DNA of 38,206 nucleotides, taken from positions 1-38,206 of the forward strand of contig JAQRMV010000016.1 of assembly GCA_028598985.1 (NCBI GenBank), read 5' to 3'. This document shows, piece by piece, positions 21,338-29,594 of the stretch. How positions within the stretch are numbered: position 1 is the stretch's first letter; each line of letters opens with the position of its first letter. The position numbers and the translations under genes are program-made. This stretch comes from Gammaproteobacteria bacterium (GTDB lineage Bacteria > Pseudomonadota > Gammaproteobacteria > Pseudomonadales > Balneatricaceae). The notes under the pieces were generated by a model, which was not told the origin of the DNA, searched no databases, and worked only from the letters and a program-made list of their open reading frames with translations.

Positions 21338-21396
21338 GGAATAATAAGGTGTTCGGAAATCAGCTAAGGTTGATTTATCGGCCCAATAAAATGGAG
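21338..21396 (+). promoter_or_regulatory. csrA leader with GGA motifs and an inverted repeat
   Basis: Three GGA triplets occur at 21338–21340, 21355–21357 and 21394–21395 with neighbours, the last being the csrA ribosome binding site (GGAG, 21393–21396). An AAATCA…TGATTT inverted repeat (21357–21376) lies between them. CsrA binds GGA, preferably in loops or at ribosome binding sites, so autoregulation is plausible but not shown. Confidence 0.35.
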
Positions 21397-21403
21397 CTTT
21401 ACT

Positions 21404-21586
21404 ATGTTAATTTTAACCCGACGTGTCGGTGAAACTCTAATGGTAGGTGATGAAGTTACGGTCACTGTGTTAGGTGTTAAAGGAAATCAAGTTCGCATTG
21501 GTGTTAATGCTCCTCGTGATATAGCAGTACATCGCGAAGAGATTTATCAGCGCATTCAAGATGAAAAAGCTGCTGACGAAGAATAG
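21404..21586 (+). CDS. csrA: Carbon storage regulator CsrA (RsmA)
   Basis: CsrA is a homodimeric RNA-binding protein controlling translation and stability of mRNAs for carbon flow, motility and biofilm genes. The 60-residue sequence starts [37 protein letters not shown] in the invariant family form, including L4 and the R44-region [10 protein letters not shown] needed for RNA binding. GGAG lies seven bases upstream of the ATG. The tRNA-Ser gene that often follows csrA in Pseudomonas is not here; comF converges five bases after the stop. Confidence 0.97.
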   Translation: MLILTRRVGETLMVGDEVTVTVLGVKGNQVRIGVNAPRDIAVHREEIYQRIQDEKAADEE

Positions 21587-21591
21587 CAGCG

Positions 21592-22311
21592 TTACCAGTT
21601 AATTTGGACATTAGGTGATTGTGCCCGCGCAATACACCAAATTTGAATGTCGAGGGGGCCATGCCAAGCATCAATCAAACATTGACTTAATGCTTGAGCG
21701 GTGGCTCCCGTTGTCATCACGTCATCAATAATGGCAACACGGTTTATATATTGATGCCTCTTGTGTTGGCTTATTTCAAAAATCCCTTCCATACCTGCCA
21801 ATCGCTCTACGCGTGAATGGCCTTGTTGTGGCGTTTGATATACCTTGCGCTGGCATAAGCTCGTGTCTGTCTTAATTCCTATTGAGCGACTTAGTTCGGC
21901 GGCTATAAATTGCGCCTGATTAAATCCCCGTTGCCTTAATCTTTTATTATGCAGTGGTACTGGAAGCAGTATCTGAGGCCAAGTTGTAATGCTAGATGAG
22001 GATATTTTTTTGTTCAAGCAAGCGCCTAAAAGCCGTCCTGAGGCAAGATTACGCTGGTGCTTAAACTGATTAATTAAACCGTTTATGGGGGGTAAATAAT
22101 TAAATGCACATACCGTTTGGCGGTAACAAGGTGGCATTTTTAGGCAGTGAACGCATGTATAGTGCGGATCTTTCTCTAGCTTGTTAGGGGTTGCGCTTTG
22201 CCCACAAACCACGCAGCCACCGTATGTCCAAGGCATGTCGTTTGAGCAATCAATACACAAATTATTGGCTGTATGGGGGTGTGCACCACAAACCATGCAA
22301 GAGGGCTGCAC
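21592..22311 (-). CDS. ComF family (GntX-like) phosphoribosyltransferase-fold protein
   Basis: ComF proteins pair an N-terminal cysteine zinc-finger region with a phosphoribosyltransferase fold and are needed for DNA uptake in naturally competent bacteria; the precise activity is unsettled. Here CxxC pairs occur in the first 60 residues (CMVC, CIDC, CVVC, CVHC), followed by LPVPLHNKRLRQRGFNQAQFIA and the PRPP-loop motif VAIIDDVMTTGAT. The start appears to be a GTG at 22311, as the closest upstream ATG meets a stop at once; an ATG five codons in is an alternative. It is divergent from bioB, the arrangement found in Pseudomonas, and convergent with csrA. Confidence 0.9.
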   Translation of the reverse strand: MQPSCMVCGAHPHTANNLCIDCSNDMPWTYGGCVVCGQSATPNKLEKDPHYTCVHCLKMPPCYRQTVCAFNYLPPINGLINQFKHQRNLASGRLLGACLNKKISSSSITTWPQILLPVPLHNKRLRQRGFNQAQFIAAELSRSIGIKTDTSLCQRKVYQTPQQGHSRVERLAGMEGIFEISQHKRHQYINRVAIIDDVMTTGATAQALSQCLIDAWHGPLDIQIWCIARAQSPNVQINW

Positions 22312-22354
22312 TACATGGATCCATCTTTTGATAAATCGATCAATAATTGAACAG

Positions 22355-22386
22355 ATGTAAACCTCCTTGTGCCAATAGGTTGACTA
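22355..22386. promoter_or_regulatory. Bipartite BirA (biotin repressor) operator
   Basis: ATGTAAACC (22355–22363) and GGTTGACTA (22378–22386) are separated by 14 bases. The known proteobacterial BirA operator is TTGTAAACC-N14–16-GGTTTACAA; the left half matches 8 of 9 and the right half 7 of 9. It lies between comF and bioB, where a biotin operator is expected, implying repression by biotinoyl-AMP-bound BirA. Confidence 0.75.
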
Positions 22387-22407
22387 AAAATGCCTAGCTT
22401 TTAATAT
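22380..22407 (+). promoter_or_regulatory. bioB promoter overlapping the BirA operator
   Basis: TTGACT (22380–22385) and TAATAT (22402–22407) are 16 bases apart. The -35 hexamer lies inside the right half-site of the operator and explains why that half departs from the palindrome. BirA binding would directly occlude the polymerase. Confidence 0.68.
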
Positions 22408-22436
22408 GCGTACTGAATCTTTAAGCTGGATATTCC

Positions 22437-23540
22437 ATGACCTCAACCGCTGCCGCCACATCTTCTATGAACACTGCCCCTAAGTTTAGCTCAAACTTGG
22501 ATAATGGCCATCGCCATGATTGGGGTGTTGACGAAATAACACAGCTATTCGAACAACCCCTCAACGATCTTTTGTTTCAGGCGCAAACGTTGCACAGGAA
22601 TAACTTCGATCCAAATGAAGTGCAAGTAAGTACGCTCCTGTCCATAAAAACAGGAGCCTGCCCAGAAGATTGTAAATATTGCCCTCAAAGTGCGCATAAT
22701 GACACGGGTTTGGATGCAGAGCGTTTGCTTAAGGTAAAGGAAGTTATTAAAGAAGCGGTGGCGGCAAAAGCTGCCGGAGCAAGTCGTTTTTGTATGGGAG
22801 CAGCTTGGAAAAATCCTCGTGCAAAAGATATGCCTTATGTATTGGAGATGGTGAAAGAAGTAAAATCCATGGGCCTTGAAACCTGTATGACACTGGGTAT
22901 GTTAGCACCCGATCAGGCGCTTCAACTGGCGGATGCTGGGTTAGATTATTACAATCATAACCTAGATACTTCGCCCGAATTCTATGGCTCCATTATTACT
23001 ACACGTACTTATCAAGATCGTCTCAATACCTTATCCAATGTTCGTGATGCAGGTATGAAGGTTTGCGCTGGTGGTATTGTAGGGATGGGAGAAAATCTGC
23101 GTGACCGTGTAGGCTTACTACAACAGCTTGCCAATATGCCCCAACATCCAGAAAGCGTACCCATCAATATGCTTGTGAAGGTAGAAGGCACACCACTAGA
23201 TCAAGTGGAAGATTTGGAGCCGTTTGATTTTATTCGTACCATTGCCGTTGCTCGGATATTGATGCCTCAATCCCACGTGCGTCTGTCAGCCGGCCGCGAA
23301 GAAATGAATGAACAAATGCAGGCCATGTGTTTCTTTGCTGGTGCAAACTCTATTTTTTATGGTGAGCGCCTTCTGACCACAGACAATCCTGCTGCTGAGA
23401 AAGATCGAGCCCTATTCGTAAAATTAGGCATTCGCCCAGAAAAGCGCCAAGACGTTTCCGACGAAGCCCATCAGGGCGCGATTGAGCAAGCCATTGAAAA
23501 TGCTAAATCGGAGCGGATGTTTGTTGATGCTAGCCTCTAA
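22437..23540 (+). CDS. bioB: Biotin synthase
   Basis: BioB is the radical-SAM enzyme that inserts sulphur into dethiobiotin. The [4Fe-4S] motif CxxxCxxC is C75-C79-C82 in [30 protein letters not shown], the [13 protein letters not shown] region and GGIVGMGE are family signatures. The protein is 367 residues, about 20 longer than E. coli BioB, owing to an Ala/Ser/Thr-rich N-terminal extension; an in-frame ATG at codon 11 could be the true start. It begins the tightly packed bioBFHCD operon, and its stop overlaps bioF by one base. Confidence 0.97.
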   Translation: MTSTAAATSSMNTAPKFSSNLDNGHRHDWGVDEITQLFEQPLNDLLFQAQTLHRNNFDPNEVQVSTLLSIKTGACPEDCKYCPQSAHNDTGLDAERLLKVKEVIKEAVAAKAAGASRFCMGAAWKNPRAKDMPYVLEMVKEVKSMGLETCMTLGMLAPDQALQLADAGLDYYNHNLDTSPEFYGSIITTRTYQDRLNTLSNVRDAGMKVCAGGIVGMGENLRDRVGLLQQLANMPQHPESVPINMLVKVEGTPLDQVEDLEPFDFIRTIAVARILMPQSHVRLSAGREEMNEQMQAMCFFAGANSIFYGERLLTTDNPAAEKDRALFVKLGIRPEKRQDVSDEAHQGAIEQAIENAKSERMFVDASL

Positions 23541-24733
23541 TGCATTGCTTAGAACAGACCTTAGCTGCGGACCTTAATCAGCGTCGCTCAGATCATCTTT
23601 ATCGCAAACGCAATCAACATGCCGGACCTCAAACACCAGAATTAAAGCTTAACGGCCAAACCTTGCTGGCTTTTTGTAGTAACGACTACTTAGGGCTAGC
23701 TAATCACCCCCAGCTAGTGAATGCTGCAAAAAAAGCTTGCGGCGAATACGGACTAGGCAGTGGTGCATCACACTTAGTGGTTGGGCATACTGATATCCAC
23801 CATGAATTGGAACATGCCTTAGCTCAGGTGACCCAGCGTCCCAGGGCGTTACTTTTCTCCAGCGGTTATATGGCTAATTTGGGAGTCATTAATGGTCTTT
23901 TAGATCGGCGAGATGCCATTTATCAAGATCGCCTTAACCATGCATCCTTGCTGGATGGGGGGCTATTAAGTGCGGCCAAATTCCAGCGCTATAGGCACAA
24001 TGACCTCGATGACTTAGAGCGCCAACTCAATAAAACTACGGCGCGTCGTCACCTTGTAGCGACGGATGCAGTGTTTAGCATGGATGGCGATACTGCGCCT
24101 CTTAAGTCACTAAGTCAGCTGTGTAATATCCAACAGTCGTGGTTGATGATTGATGATGCCCATGGTTTTGGTGTGTTGGGTAAACAAGGTGGCGGAAGTG
24201 CCTTAGCTCAGGGGTTAACCACCCAAGACTGCCCTATCTACATGGCCACTTTAGGTAAGGCTTTAGGGAGTTATGGGGCTTTTGTGGCGGGTAGTGATGC
24301 ATTGATCGAAAGCCTAATTCAGTTTTCAAGAACCTATATTTATACCACGGCCATACCTCCTTCTATAGCGGCTGCAAGTCTTGCTGGGCTCAAACTGTTA
24401 AAGGACGAGGCTTGGAGGCAGCAGCACCTCACTGAGTTAATTACGTTATTTAAGCAGCAAGCTAATGCCTTAAAATTGCCTTTAATGCCAAGTGATACGG
24501 CTATTCAACCCATAATGGTGGGATCGTCTGCTGTGGCTTTGCAGCTGAGTGAGGCACTTAAAGAAATGGGGCTGTTGGTTACGGCAATACGCCCTCCCAC
24601 AGTGCCCAAAGGTACGGCGCGCTTAAGAATTACTTTATCCGCAGCCCATACGCAAAGCCATATTCAAAAGTTGCTACAAGCTCTAACTCAATTACAACAG
24701 CAAGGTTTGTTAACCTTAGTAGAAGGTGAGTAG
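23540..24733 (+). CDS. bioF: 8-amino-7-oxononanoate synthase
   Basis: BioF is a PLP enzyme condensing pimeloyl-ACP (or -CoA) with alanine to 8-amino-7-oxononanoate, the first step of the biotin bicycle. Signatures are FCSNDYLGLANHPQL, GSGASHLVVGHTDIHHELE, the aspartate in MIDDAHGFGVLG and the PLP lysine K240 in TLGKALGSYGAF. The 397-residue length is normal. The ATG overlaps the bioB stop by one base (TAATG), and bioH follows with no gap. Confidence 0.96.
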   Translation: MHCLEQTLAADLNQRRSDHLYRKRNQHAGPQTPELKLNGQTLLAFCSNDYLGLANHPQLVNAAKKACGEYGLGSGASHLVVGHTDIHHELEHALAQVTQRPRALLFSSGYMANLGVINGLLDRRDAIYQDRLNHASLLDGGLLSAAKFQRYRHNDLDDLERQLNKTTARRHLVATDAVFSMDGDTAPLKSLSQLCNIQQSWLMIDDAHGFGVLGKQGGGSALAQGLTTQDCPIYMATLGKALGSYGAFVAGSDALIESLIQFSRTYIYTTAIPPSIAAASLAGLKLLKDEAWRQQHLTELITLFKQQANALKLPLMPSDTAIQPIMVGSSAVALQLSEALKEMGLLVTAIRPPTVPKGTARLRITLSAAHTQSHIQKLLQALTQLQQQGLLTLVEGE

Positions 24734-25492
24734 GTGTCTTTAACGGTGGACGCAAAACCCACATTGGTTTTATTACACGGCTGGGGTTACGACAAAGCAT
24801 GCTGGCCAAGTTCTATGCTGGAGCAATTAGAGCTTACATATCAACTTATAATGGTAGACCTCCCAGGCCACGGAGACGATGTGTTTATTGCCGATAATCG
24901 TAGCTGCATCGAGCAACTCGACCAATGGATAATTTCAACAAAATCACATTTGCCTAGCCACTATCACTTATTGGGTTGGTCATTAGGCGGTCAAATTGCC
25001 ATCCGTATGGCGCATGGTGATGACCGCATAAAAAGTTTAGCCTTGATGGCTACTAATCCTAAATTTATCTGTAATGGCCATTGGCCAAAGGCTATGTCAA
25101 AAGAACTTTTAACTCAATTTGAACGGGACTACCAAACCATACCGGGAAAGACTTTACGCCGATTTGCAAGCCTGCAGGCACAGGGCTGCACTAAACCTAA
25201 AACACAAGCGGCTCAATTAGCGATGCTCATGCATGAACAGCCACAAAAAGCTTTTGGTCTTCAATTATTACGTGAGTTAGATGAGCGAAACCACCTGAGC
25301 CAATTGTCCCAACCGTGTTTTATTGAACTGGCTCAAGACGACATATTGGTCCCTTGGCAATGGGTGAGTCAGATCACATTGCCAGACACGGCACAAATAA
25401 ACTATGTTGCAGGTGGCCACAGTTACTTGCTAGAAAGAGGTAGTGTTGAAACTGCTATGGTGAAGTTTTTTCAAAATAGGACAGGGCCCTAA
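24734..25492 (+). CDS. bioH: Pimeloyl-ACP methyl ester esterase
   Basis: BioH removes the methyl group from pimeloyl-ACP methyl ester, ending the disguised fatty-acid synthesis route to pimelate. It is an alpha/beta hydrolase with LLHGWGYDKACWP (oxyanion region), nucleophile S83 in LGWSLGGQ, an acid at D202 or D203 in AQDDILVPW and H229 in AGGHSYLLE. The start is a GTG directly after the bioF stop, with AAGGTGA just upstream inside bioF. The stop overlaps bioC by one base. Confidence 0.94.
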   Translation: MSLTVDAKPTLVLLHGWGYDKACWPSSMLEQLELTYQLIMVDLPGHGDDVFIADNRSCIEQLDQWIISTKSHLPSHYHLLGWSLGGQIAIRMAHGDDRIKSLALMATNPKFICNGHWPKAMSKELLTQFERDYQTIPGKTLRRFASLQAQGCTKPKTQAAQLAMLMHEQPQKAFGLQLLRELDERNHLSQLSQPCFIELAQDDILVPWQWVSQITLPDTAQINYVAGGHSYLLERGSVETAMVKFFQNRTGP

Positions 25493-26307
25493 TGTATACA
25501 TCAAATTTATTGCCCGATGCTCATCAAGTAGCTCAGGCATTTAGCCACGCAGCAGCCACCTATGACCAAGCAGCGGGTTTACAAAGAATTGTGGCAGATC
25601 AATTGCTGGCTAAAAGTAGCCAATATCATAAAGGCAGGGTTTTAGATATTGGCAGTGGCACGGGTTATGCGAGCGCACAATTAGCCGGTAGCAGCCTTGT
25701 TGATTCAGTTACTGGCTTAGACATTGCAGAGGGTATGCTTACCTATGCTAAAGCAAAACACTCTAATCCAAAACTCAATTGGCAGCTAGGTGATGCACAA
25801 AGGTTAGCCGAAGATTGTACAGATTTAGCCGGTCGTTATGACCTAGTGATCTCCTCCCTAGCAATTCAATGGTGCCACGACCTGAGTGCTGTTTTTTCTG
25901 GAGTAGCCCACTGCCTTGCAGAAAGCGGGGTGTTTTATTGTGCTACGTTAGGCCCCAACACATTACATCAACTAAAATGGGCGTGGGCTCAAGCAGATGG
26001 CTATCAACATGTTAATGAGTTTGTGCCCCTGGAAGTGCTACGTAGTAAGCTTCAATCACGGTTTTTAGAGGTGGAAGTTGTACGCGAAAATATTGATCTT
26101 AAATACACTTCTGTGCAACAACTCACAAAAGATTTAAAACAACTCGGCGCCAGTAATCACAATAGACAAGCAGCAAAAGGGCTTACAGGCATTGGGCGGG
26201 TGCGCAAAATGGTGCAGGCCTACGAAACCCTTAGAACTGAAGGTGGCCAGTTACCGGTAACTTATGAAGTATATTATGTAAAAGCCAAAATTAAGGCAAA
26301 GCCATGA
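25492..26307 (+). CDS. bioC: Malonyl-ACP O-methyltransferase
   Basis: BioC methylates the free carboxyl of malonyl-ACP with S-adenosylmethionine so that it can be elongated by the fatty-acid enzymes to pimeloyl-ACP methyl ester. The 271-residue class I methyltransferase has VLDIGSGTGYASAQL (SAM motif I) and VISSLAIQWCHDLSAVF; the QWC/QWxxD type stretch is typical of BioC. The start codon overlaps the bioH stop and the last four bases overlap bioD (ATGA). Adjacency to bioH matches the BioC–BioH pimelate pathway. Confidence 0.95.
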   Translation: MYTSNLLPDAHQVAQAFSHAAATYDQAAGLQRIVADQLLAKSSQYHKGRVLDIGSGTGYASAQLAGSSLVDSVTGLDIAEGMLTYAKAKHSNPKLNWQLGDAQRLAEDCTDLAGRYDLVISSLAIQWCHDLSAVFSGVAHCLAESGVFYCATLGPNTLHQLKWAWAQADGYQHVNEFVPLEVLRSKLQSRFLEVEVVRENIDLKYTSVQQLTKDLKQLGASNHNRQAAKGLTGIGRVRKMVQAYETLRTEGGQLPVTYEVYYVKAKIKAKP

Positions 26308-26999
26308 AAAAACGTTATTTTGTGACCGGCACCGACACCGATGCAGGTAAAACTTTGGTGGCATGTGCTTTGTTAGCTAAAGCCCGTAGCCAAGGTTTAA
26401 GCACTGCTGCAGTAAAGCCTGTGGCTGCAGGTTGTGTCGACACCGGCGATGGACTAAGAAATGATGACGCTGTGCAACTGTTGGCCCAATGTTCGTTGCC
26501 TTTGTATTATGAACAGGTGAATCCGGTGGCCTTTATGCCCCCTATCGCTCCCCACATCGCAGCGCAGCACCAGGGTAAGCGTATGCAGGTGGAGCGTTTG
26601 TCAGGATTTACCAACGGGGTATTAATGCAAGGAGCTAATCTAAGCCTTGTAGAAGGTGCAGGCGGTTGGCGAGTGCCTATTAATGAGCGTGAAACCATGG
26701 CTGATTTGGCGAAAGATCTCTCAGTGCCTATTATTTTGGTTGTGGGTATGCGTTTGGGGTGTATCAATCATGCCTTACTTACAGCCGAAGCTATTGTCGG
26801 AGATGGATTAAAGATTGCGGGTTGGGTGGCTAATTGCATAGATCCAAACATGGCTGAATTGGATGAAAACATTGCCACTTTGCAACACCGCATTCAAGCC
26901 CCTATGTTAGGCCAAATTCCCAACCTAACGGCTACTAGAGCAGAGCTGCGTGTAGACTCATGCCAGAGTTATTTAAATCTAAACCTGTTGCTGAATTAG
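26304..26999 (+). CDS. bioD: ATP-dependent dethiobiotin synthetase
   Basis: BioD closes the ureido ring of dethiobiotin from 7,8-diaminopelargonate, CO2 and ATP. The P-loop is GTDTDAGKT at residues 9–17, with AVKPVAAGC and LVEGAGGWRVPI further on. Length 231 residues is normal. It is the last gene of the bio cluster. bioA, whose product makes the BioD substrate, is not in the window and must lie elsewhere, as in Pseudomonas. Confidence 0.96.
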   Translation: MKKRYFVTGTDTDAGKTLVACALLAKARSQGLSTAAVKPVAAGCVDTGDGLRNDDAVQLLAQCSLPLYYEQVNPVAFMPPIAPHIAAQHQGKRMQVERLSGFTNGVLMQGANLSLVEGAGGWRVPINERETMADLAKDLSVPIILVVGMRLGCINHALLTAEAIVGDGLKIAGWVANCIDPNMAELDENIATLQHRIQAPMLGQIPNLTATRAELRVDSCQSYLNLNLLLN

Positions 27000-27075
27000 A
27001 AAAATAAACAACACTTCAGTTAAATAATCGAAATGATTGATAGGTATATTATTCTATGACTATAAAGTCTTGGAA

Positions 27076-27105
27076 TTGACCTGGACCTATCAAACAGAGT
27101 ATTTT
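27076..27105 (+). promoter_or_regulatory. Candidate promoter of the acyl-CoA dehydrogenase gene
   Basis: TTGACC (27076–27081) and TATTTT (27100–27105) are separated by 18 bases, 54 bases ahead of the start codon. The -10 element touches the palindrome at 27104–27123, placing the operator over the transcription start. Confidence 0.5.
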
Positions 27106-27123
27106 TCAAACAACTGTTTGAAA
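27104..27123. promoter_or_regulatory. Palindromic operator, PsrA-like
   Basis: TTTCAAACA-AC-TGTTTGAAA is a perfect inverted repeat with 9-base arms. Its core CAAAC-N4-GTTTG agrees with the motif reported for PsrA, a TetR-family fatty-acid-responsive regulator of beta-oxidation genes and rpoS in Pseudomonas. It lies over the putative transcription start of an acyl-CoA dehydrogenase gene. A repressor site released by acyl ligands is inferred; another TetR-type regulator could bind it. Confidence 0.65.
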
Positions 27124-27158
27124 TCATTATTACAATCTTTAACAACATCGGAGTCATT

Positions 27159-28958
27159 ATGCCTAATTACAAAGCCCCACGCCGTGACATTCAATTTGTA
27201 ATGCACGAAGTATTAGCCATGGCAGACCACTATAAAACGTTACCTGGTGGTGAAGATATGGATGTGCAAATGATTGATGCTATTCTAGAAGAAGCCTCTA
27301 AGTTTTCTGAAAACGTACTTGCACCGATCAACGCTTCCGGAGATGAAGAGGGCTGTAGCTGGGAAGACTCTGAAGTGACTACACCTACTGGCTTTAAAGA
27401 AGCCTACGCACAATACGTAGAGGGCGGCTGGCCTTCAATATCCCACGATCCAGACTTAGGCGGCCAAGGCTTGCCAGAATCTTTAGGCACCATGATTAAC
27501 GAGCTAAGCGGCACAGCTAACTGGTCTTGGAGTATGTATCCTGGATTAAGCCACGGAGCAATGAACACCATTGAAGCCCATGGTACAGCCGAGCAAAAGC
27601 AGCAGTATTTATTACCCTTAGTTGAAGGTCGTTGGACCGGCACTATGTGTTTAACAGAATCTCACTGCGGCACCGACTTAGGTTTGTTGCGTACTAAGGC
27701 AGAGCTCCAAGCAGATGGCAGCTATGCGATCAGCGGCACTAAAATATTTATCTCTGCCGGCGAACACGACATGGTGGATAATATTATTCATATTGTTCTT
27801 GCACGCCTACCGGATGCACCACAAGGCACTAAAGGTATATCGTTGTTCATTGTGCCCAAGTTCAATGTCAATGACGACGGCAGTCTTGGCGAACGTAATT
27901 TGGTTAAATGCGGTTCCTTAGAACACAAAATGGGTATTCATGGTAATGCCACCTGTGTGATGAACTTTGATGGCGCCAAAGGCTACTTAATTGGCCCTGC
28001 CAACAAAGGCTTGAACTGCATGTTCACATTTATGAACACGGCCCGTATTGGCACCGCTGTGCAGGGTTTATGTTCTGCCGAAGGTGCCTTTCAAGGTGCG
28101 CTTGAGTACACCAAAGAACGTTTGCAAATGCGCTCCTTAACAGGCCCAGTTGCTCCAGAAAAATCTGCCGATCCAATCATCGTGCATCCAGACGTACGGC
28201 GTATGCTGCTAACCGCTAAGTCCTTTGCGGAAGGCGGTCGTATGCTGGCTTATTACTTGTCGCAGTTAAATGATACGGTTAAGCGAAACGCAAGCAGCGA
28301 TGAAGCCAAAGAGGCAGAAGTTTTATTATCCTTACTAACGCCAATTGCTAAAGCCTTTATGACTGAAACGGGTTTAGAGTCTGCCAATTTGGGAATGCAG
28401 TGTTTTGGTGGCCACGGATATATCCGTGAACACGGCATGGAACAAATTGTACGAGATGCACGTATTTCCACTATTTATGAAGGCACCACAGGTATCCAAG
28501 CACTAGATTTGCTGGGCCGAAAAGTATTGATGACTCAAGGAGAAAGTTTAAAAACCTTCACCAAAAAAATTCATCAATTCTGCAAGGCAGAAGCTGACAA
28601 TGAAGCCATGGCTGAATTTATTCAGCCATTAATGGCCGCCAACAAGGAATGGGGTGACTTAACGTTGAAAGTGGGGATGGCGGCAATGAAGGATCGAAAC
28701 GAAGTAGGCGCCGCATCTGTGGATTACTTAATGTACTCAGGTTATGTCACCCAAGCTTACTTCTTTGCTCGGGCCGCAAAAGTAGCCCAAGACGCTTTGG
28801 CAGGGAACACCTCCGAGGCCGATTTTTATCATGCCAAAATATTCACGGCACGCTTTTTCTTTACCCGATTGTTGCCGCGTACAAACACCCATTCCGCCAC
28901 TATGTTGGCAGGTGCAGATACGTTACAAGGGTTAGATGAAGAGCACTTCTGCTTCTAA
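27159..28958 (+). CDS. Acyl-CoA dehydrogenase (about 600-residue, DmdC/FadE-like group)
   Basis: A FAD flavoenzyme of 599 residues oxidising an acyl-CoA to its 2,3-enoyl-CoA. Signatures include GGWPSISHDPDLGGQG, the FAD-binding CLTESHCGTDLG and ISGTKIFISAGEHDM, and MQCFGGHGYIREHGMEQIVRDARISTIYEGTTGIQALDLLGRK. A long C-terminal domain beyond residue 470 identifies the large two-domain group that includes 3-methylmercaptopropionyl-CoA dehydrogenase (DmdC) and several long-chain dehydrogenases; substrate cannot be told from sequence alone. It stands alone between bioD and dgkA with its own promoter and a PsrA-like palindrome, which favours a role in fatty-acid degradation. CGGAG precedes the ATG. 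Confidence 0.9.
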   Translation: MPNYKAPRRDIQFVMHEVLAMADHYKTLPGGEDMDVQMIDAILEEASKFSENVLAPINASGDEEGCSWEDSEVTTPTGFKEAYAQYVEGGWPSISHDPDLGGQGLPESLGTMINELSGTANWSWSMYPGLSHGAMNTIEAHGTAEQKQQYLLPLVEGRWTGTMCLTESHCGTDLGLLRTKAELQADGSYAISGTKIFISAGEHDMVDNIIHIVLARLPDAPQGTKGISLFIVPKFNVNDDGSLGERNLVKCGSLEHKMGIHGNATCVMNFDGAKGYLIGPANKGLNCMFTFMNTARIGTAVQGLCSAEGAFQGALEYTKERLQMRSLTGPVAPEKSADPIIVHPDVRRMLLTAKSFAEGGRMLAYYLSQLNDTVKRNASSDEAKEAEVLLSLLTPIAKAFMTETGLESANLGMQCFGGHGYIREHGMEQIVRDARISTIYEGTTGIQALDLLGRKVLMTQGESLKTFTKKIHQFCKAEADNEAMAEFIQPLMAANKEWGDLTLKVGMAAMKDRNEVGAASVDYLMYSGYVTQAYFFARAAKVAQDALAGNTSEADFYHAKIFTARFFFTRLLPRTNTHSATMLAGADTLQGLDEEHFCF

Positions 28959-28980
28959 TGTGGTAGTCAGGTTTATGCAC

Positions 28981-29014
28981 AAAAAAGCCCCTGCCTTTGG
29001 CAAAGTAGGGGCTT
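28981..29014 (-). terminator. Terminator between the acyl-CoA dehydrogenase gene and dgkA
   Basis: AAGCCCCT (28985–28992) and AGGGGCTT (29007–29014) form an 8-bp stem. On the minus strand it runs into a six-T tract, so it serves dgkA; the strong stem may also stop transcription arriving from the plus strand. Confidence 0.82.
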
Positions 29015-29019
29015 AATGA

Positions 29020-29415
29020 TTAAGCAAAACTTCGATAAATAAATTCTCCCCAAACGTATACAAAAAACAATGCCGCTACAAAAACAGCAGCAGAACCCAT
29101 GTCTTTAGCTGCCCCAGTTAAATCGTGATGCTCGGTGCTGATTCGATCTAAGGTGGCTTCAATTGCAGAATTAAGATATTCCATAAGGATAACCAGCAAG
29201 CCTGCGCCTATCATTAAAATACGTTCTATTGGAGACTCCGCCAAATAAATAGCACACGGAATACTCACTAAAAAAATCACCGTGTATTCCCGCATCCCTG
29301 CTTCATGTTTAAAGCAGTAGGCCATGCCTTTCAGGGAAAATATTGCGGCGGTGTACATGCGGGTCCAGCCGCCATTTTTTGGATAGCTGGTAGGATGAGG
29401 TTTAATAGAGTTCAT
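29020..29415 (-). CDS. dgkA: Diacylglycerol kinase (prokaryotic DgkA)
   Basis: DgkA phosphorylates diacylglycerol in the inner membrane, recycling the by-product of osmoregulated glucan and lipopolysaccharide modification. The 131-residue protein has an N-terminal amphipathic stretch, the FKHEAGMREYT motif (equivalent to NEAAFRQE in E. coli), three membrane helices and the signature EYLNSAIEATLDRISTEHHDLTGAAKDMGSAAV carrying the catalytic Glu and metal-binding residues. Its terminator lies directly downstream. It is divergent from the deaminase gene across a 179-base gap. Confidence 0.95.
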   Translation of the reverse strand: MNSIKPHPTSYPKNGGWTRMYTAAIFSLKGMAYCFKHEAGMREYTVIFLVSIPCAIYLAESPIERILMIGAGLLVILMEYLNSAIEATLDRISTEHHDLTGAAKDMGSAAVFVAALFFVYVWGEFIYRSFA

Positions 29416-29434
29416 AAATATTTTCTGTGTTTGT

Positions 29435-29443
29435 TGTTATAAT
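29435..29443 (+). promoter_or_regulatory. Extended -10 promoter candidate upstream of the deaminase gene
   Basis: TG-T-TATAAT (29435–29443) is a perfect extended -10 element on the plus strand, about 150 bases ahead of the coding start. No matching -35 is seen, which extended -10 promoters tolerate. Confidence 0.35.
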
Positions 29444-29547
29444 TATGGCGACTTAATTGGGCCACTAGTTTAACCAATCCACACGGCAGTGAAAAGCCAC
29501 TCAATAGCCACGGTATAGATTACTAACCTCCTGGAAGACATCAATTA

Positions 29548-29592
29548 ATGTTAGAATTGCAGACATATTTTATTGGCTTCATTGGTATCTGA
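29548..29592 (+). CDS. Possible 14-codon leader ORF before the deaminase gene
   Basis: An ATG at 29548 opens a short frame, MLELQTYFIGFIGI, ending in TGA two bases before the TTG start of the deaminase gene. GGAAG lies ten bases ahead of the ATG. Since the following TTG has no ribosome binding site of its own, translation may be handed on from this frame. It may equally be chance. Confidence 0.3.
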   Translation: MLELQTYFIGFIGI

Positions 29593-29594
29593 TT

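Noticed and set aside
21256-21403. tRNA-Ser gene near csrA, as in Pseudomonas
   Set aside because: No cloverleaf, anticodon arm or T-loop sequence could be found in the gap, and comF follows csrA within five bases.
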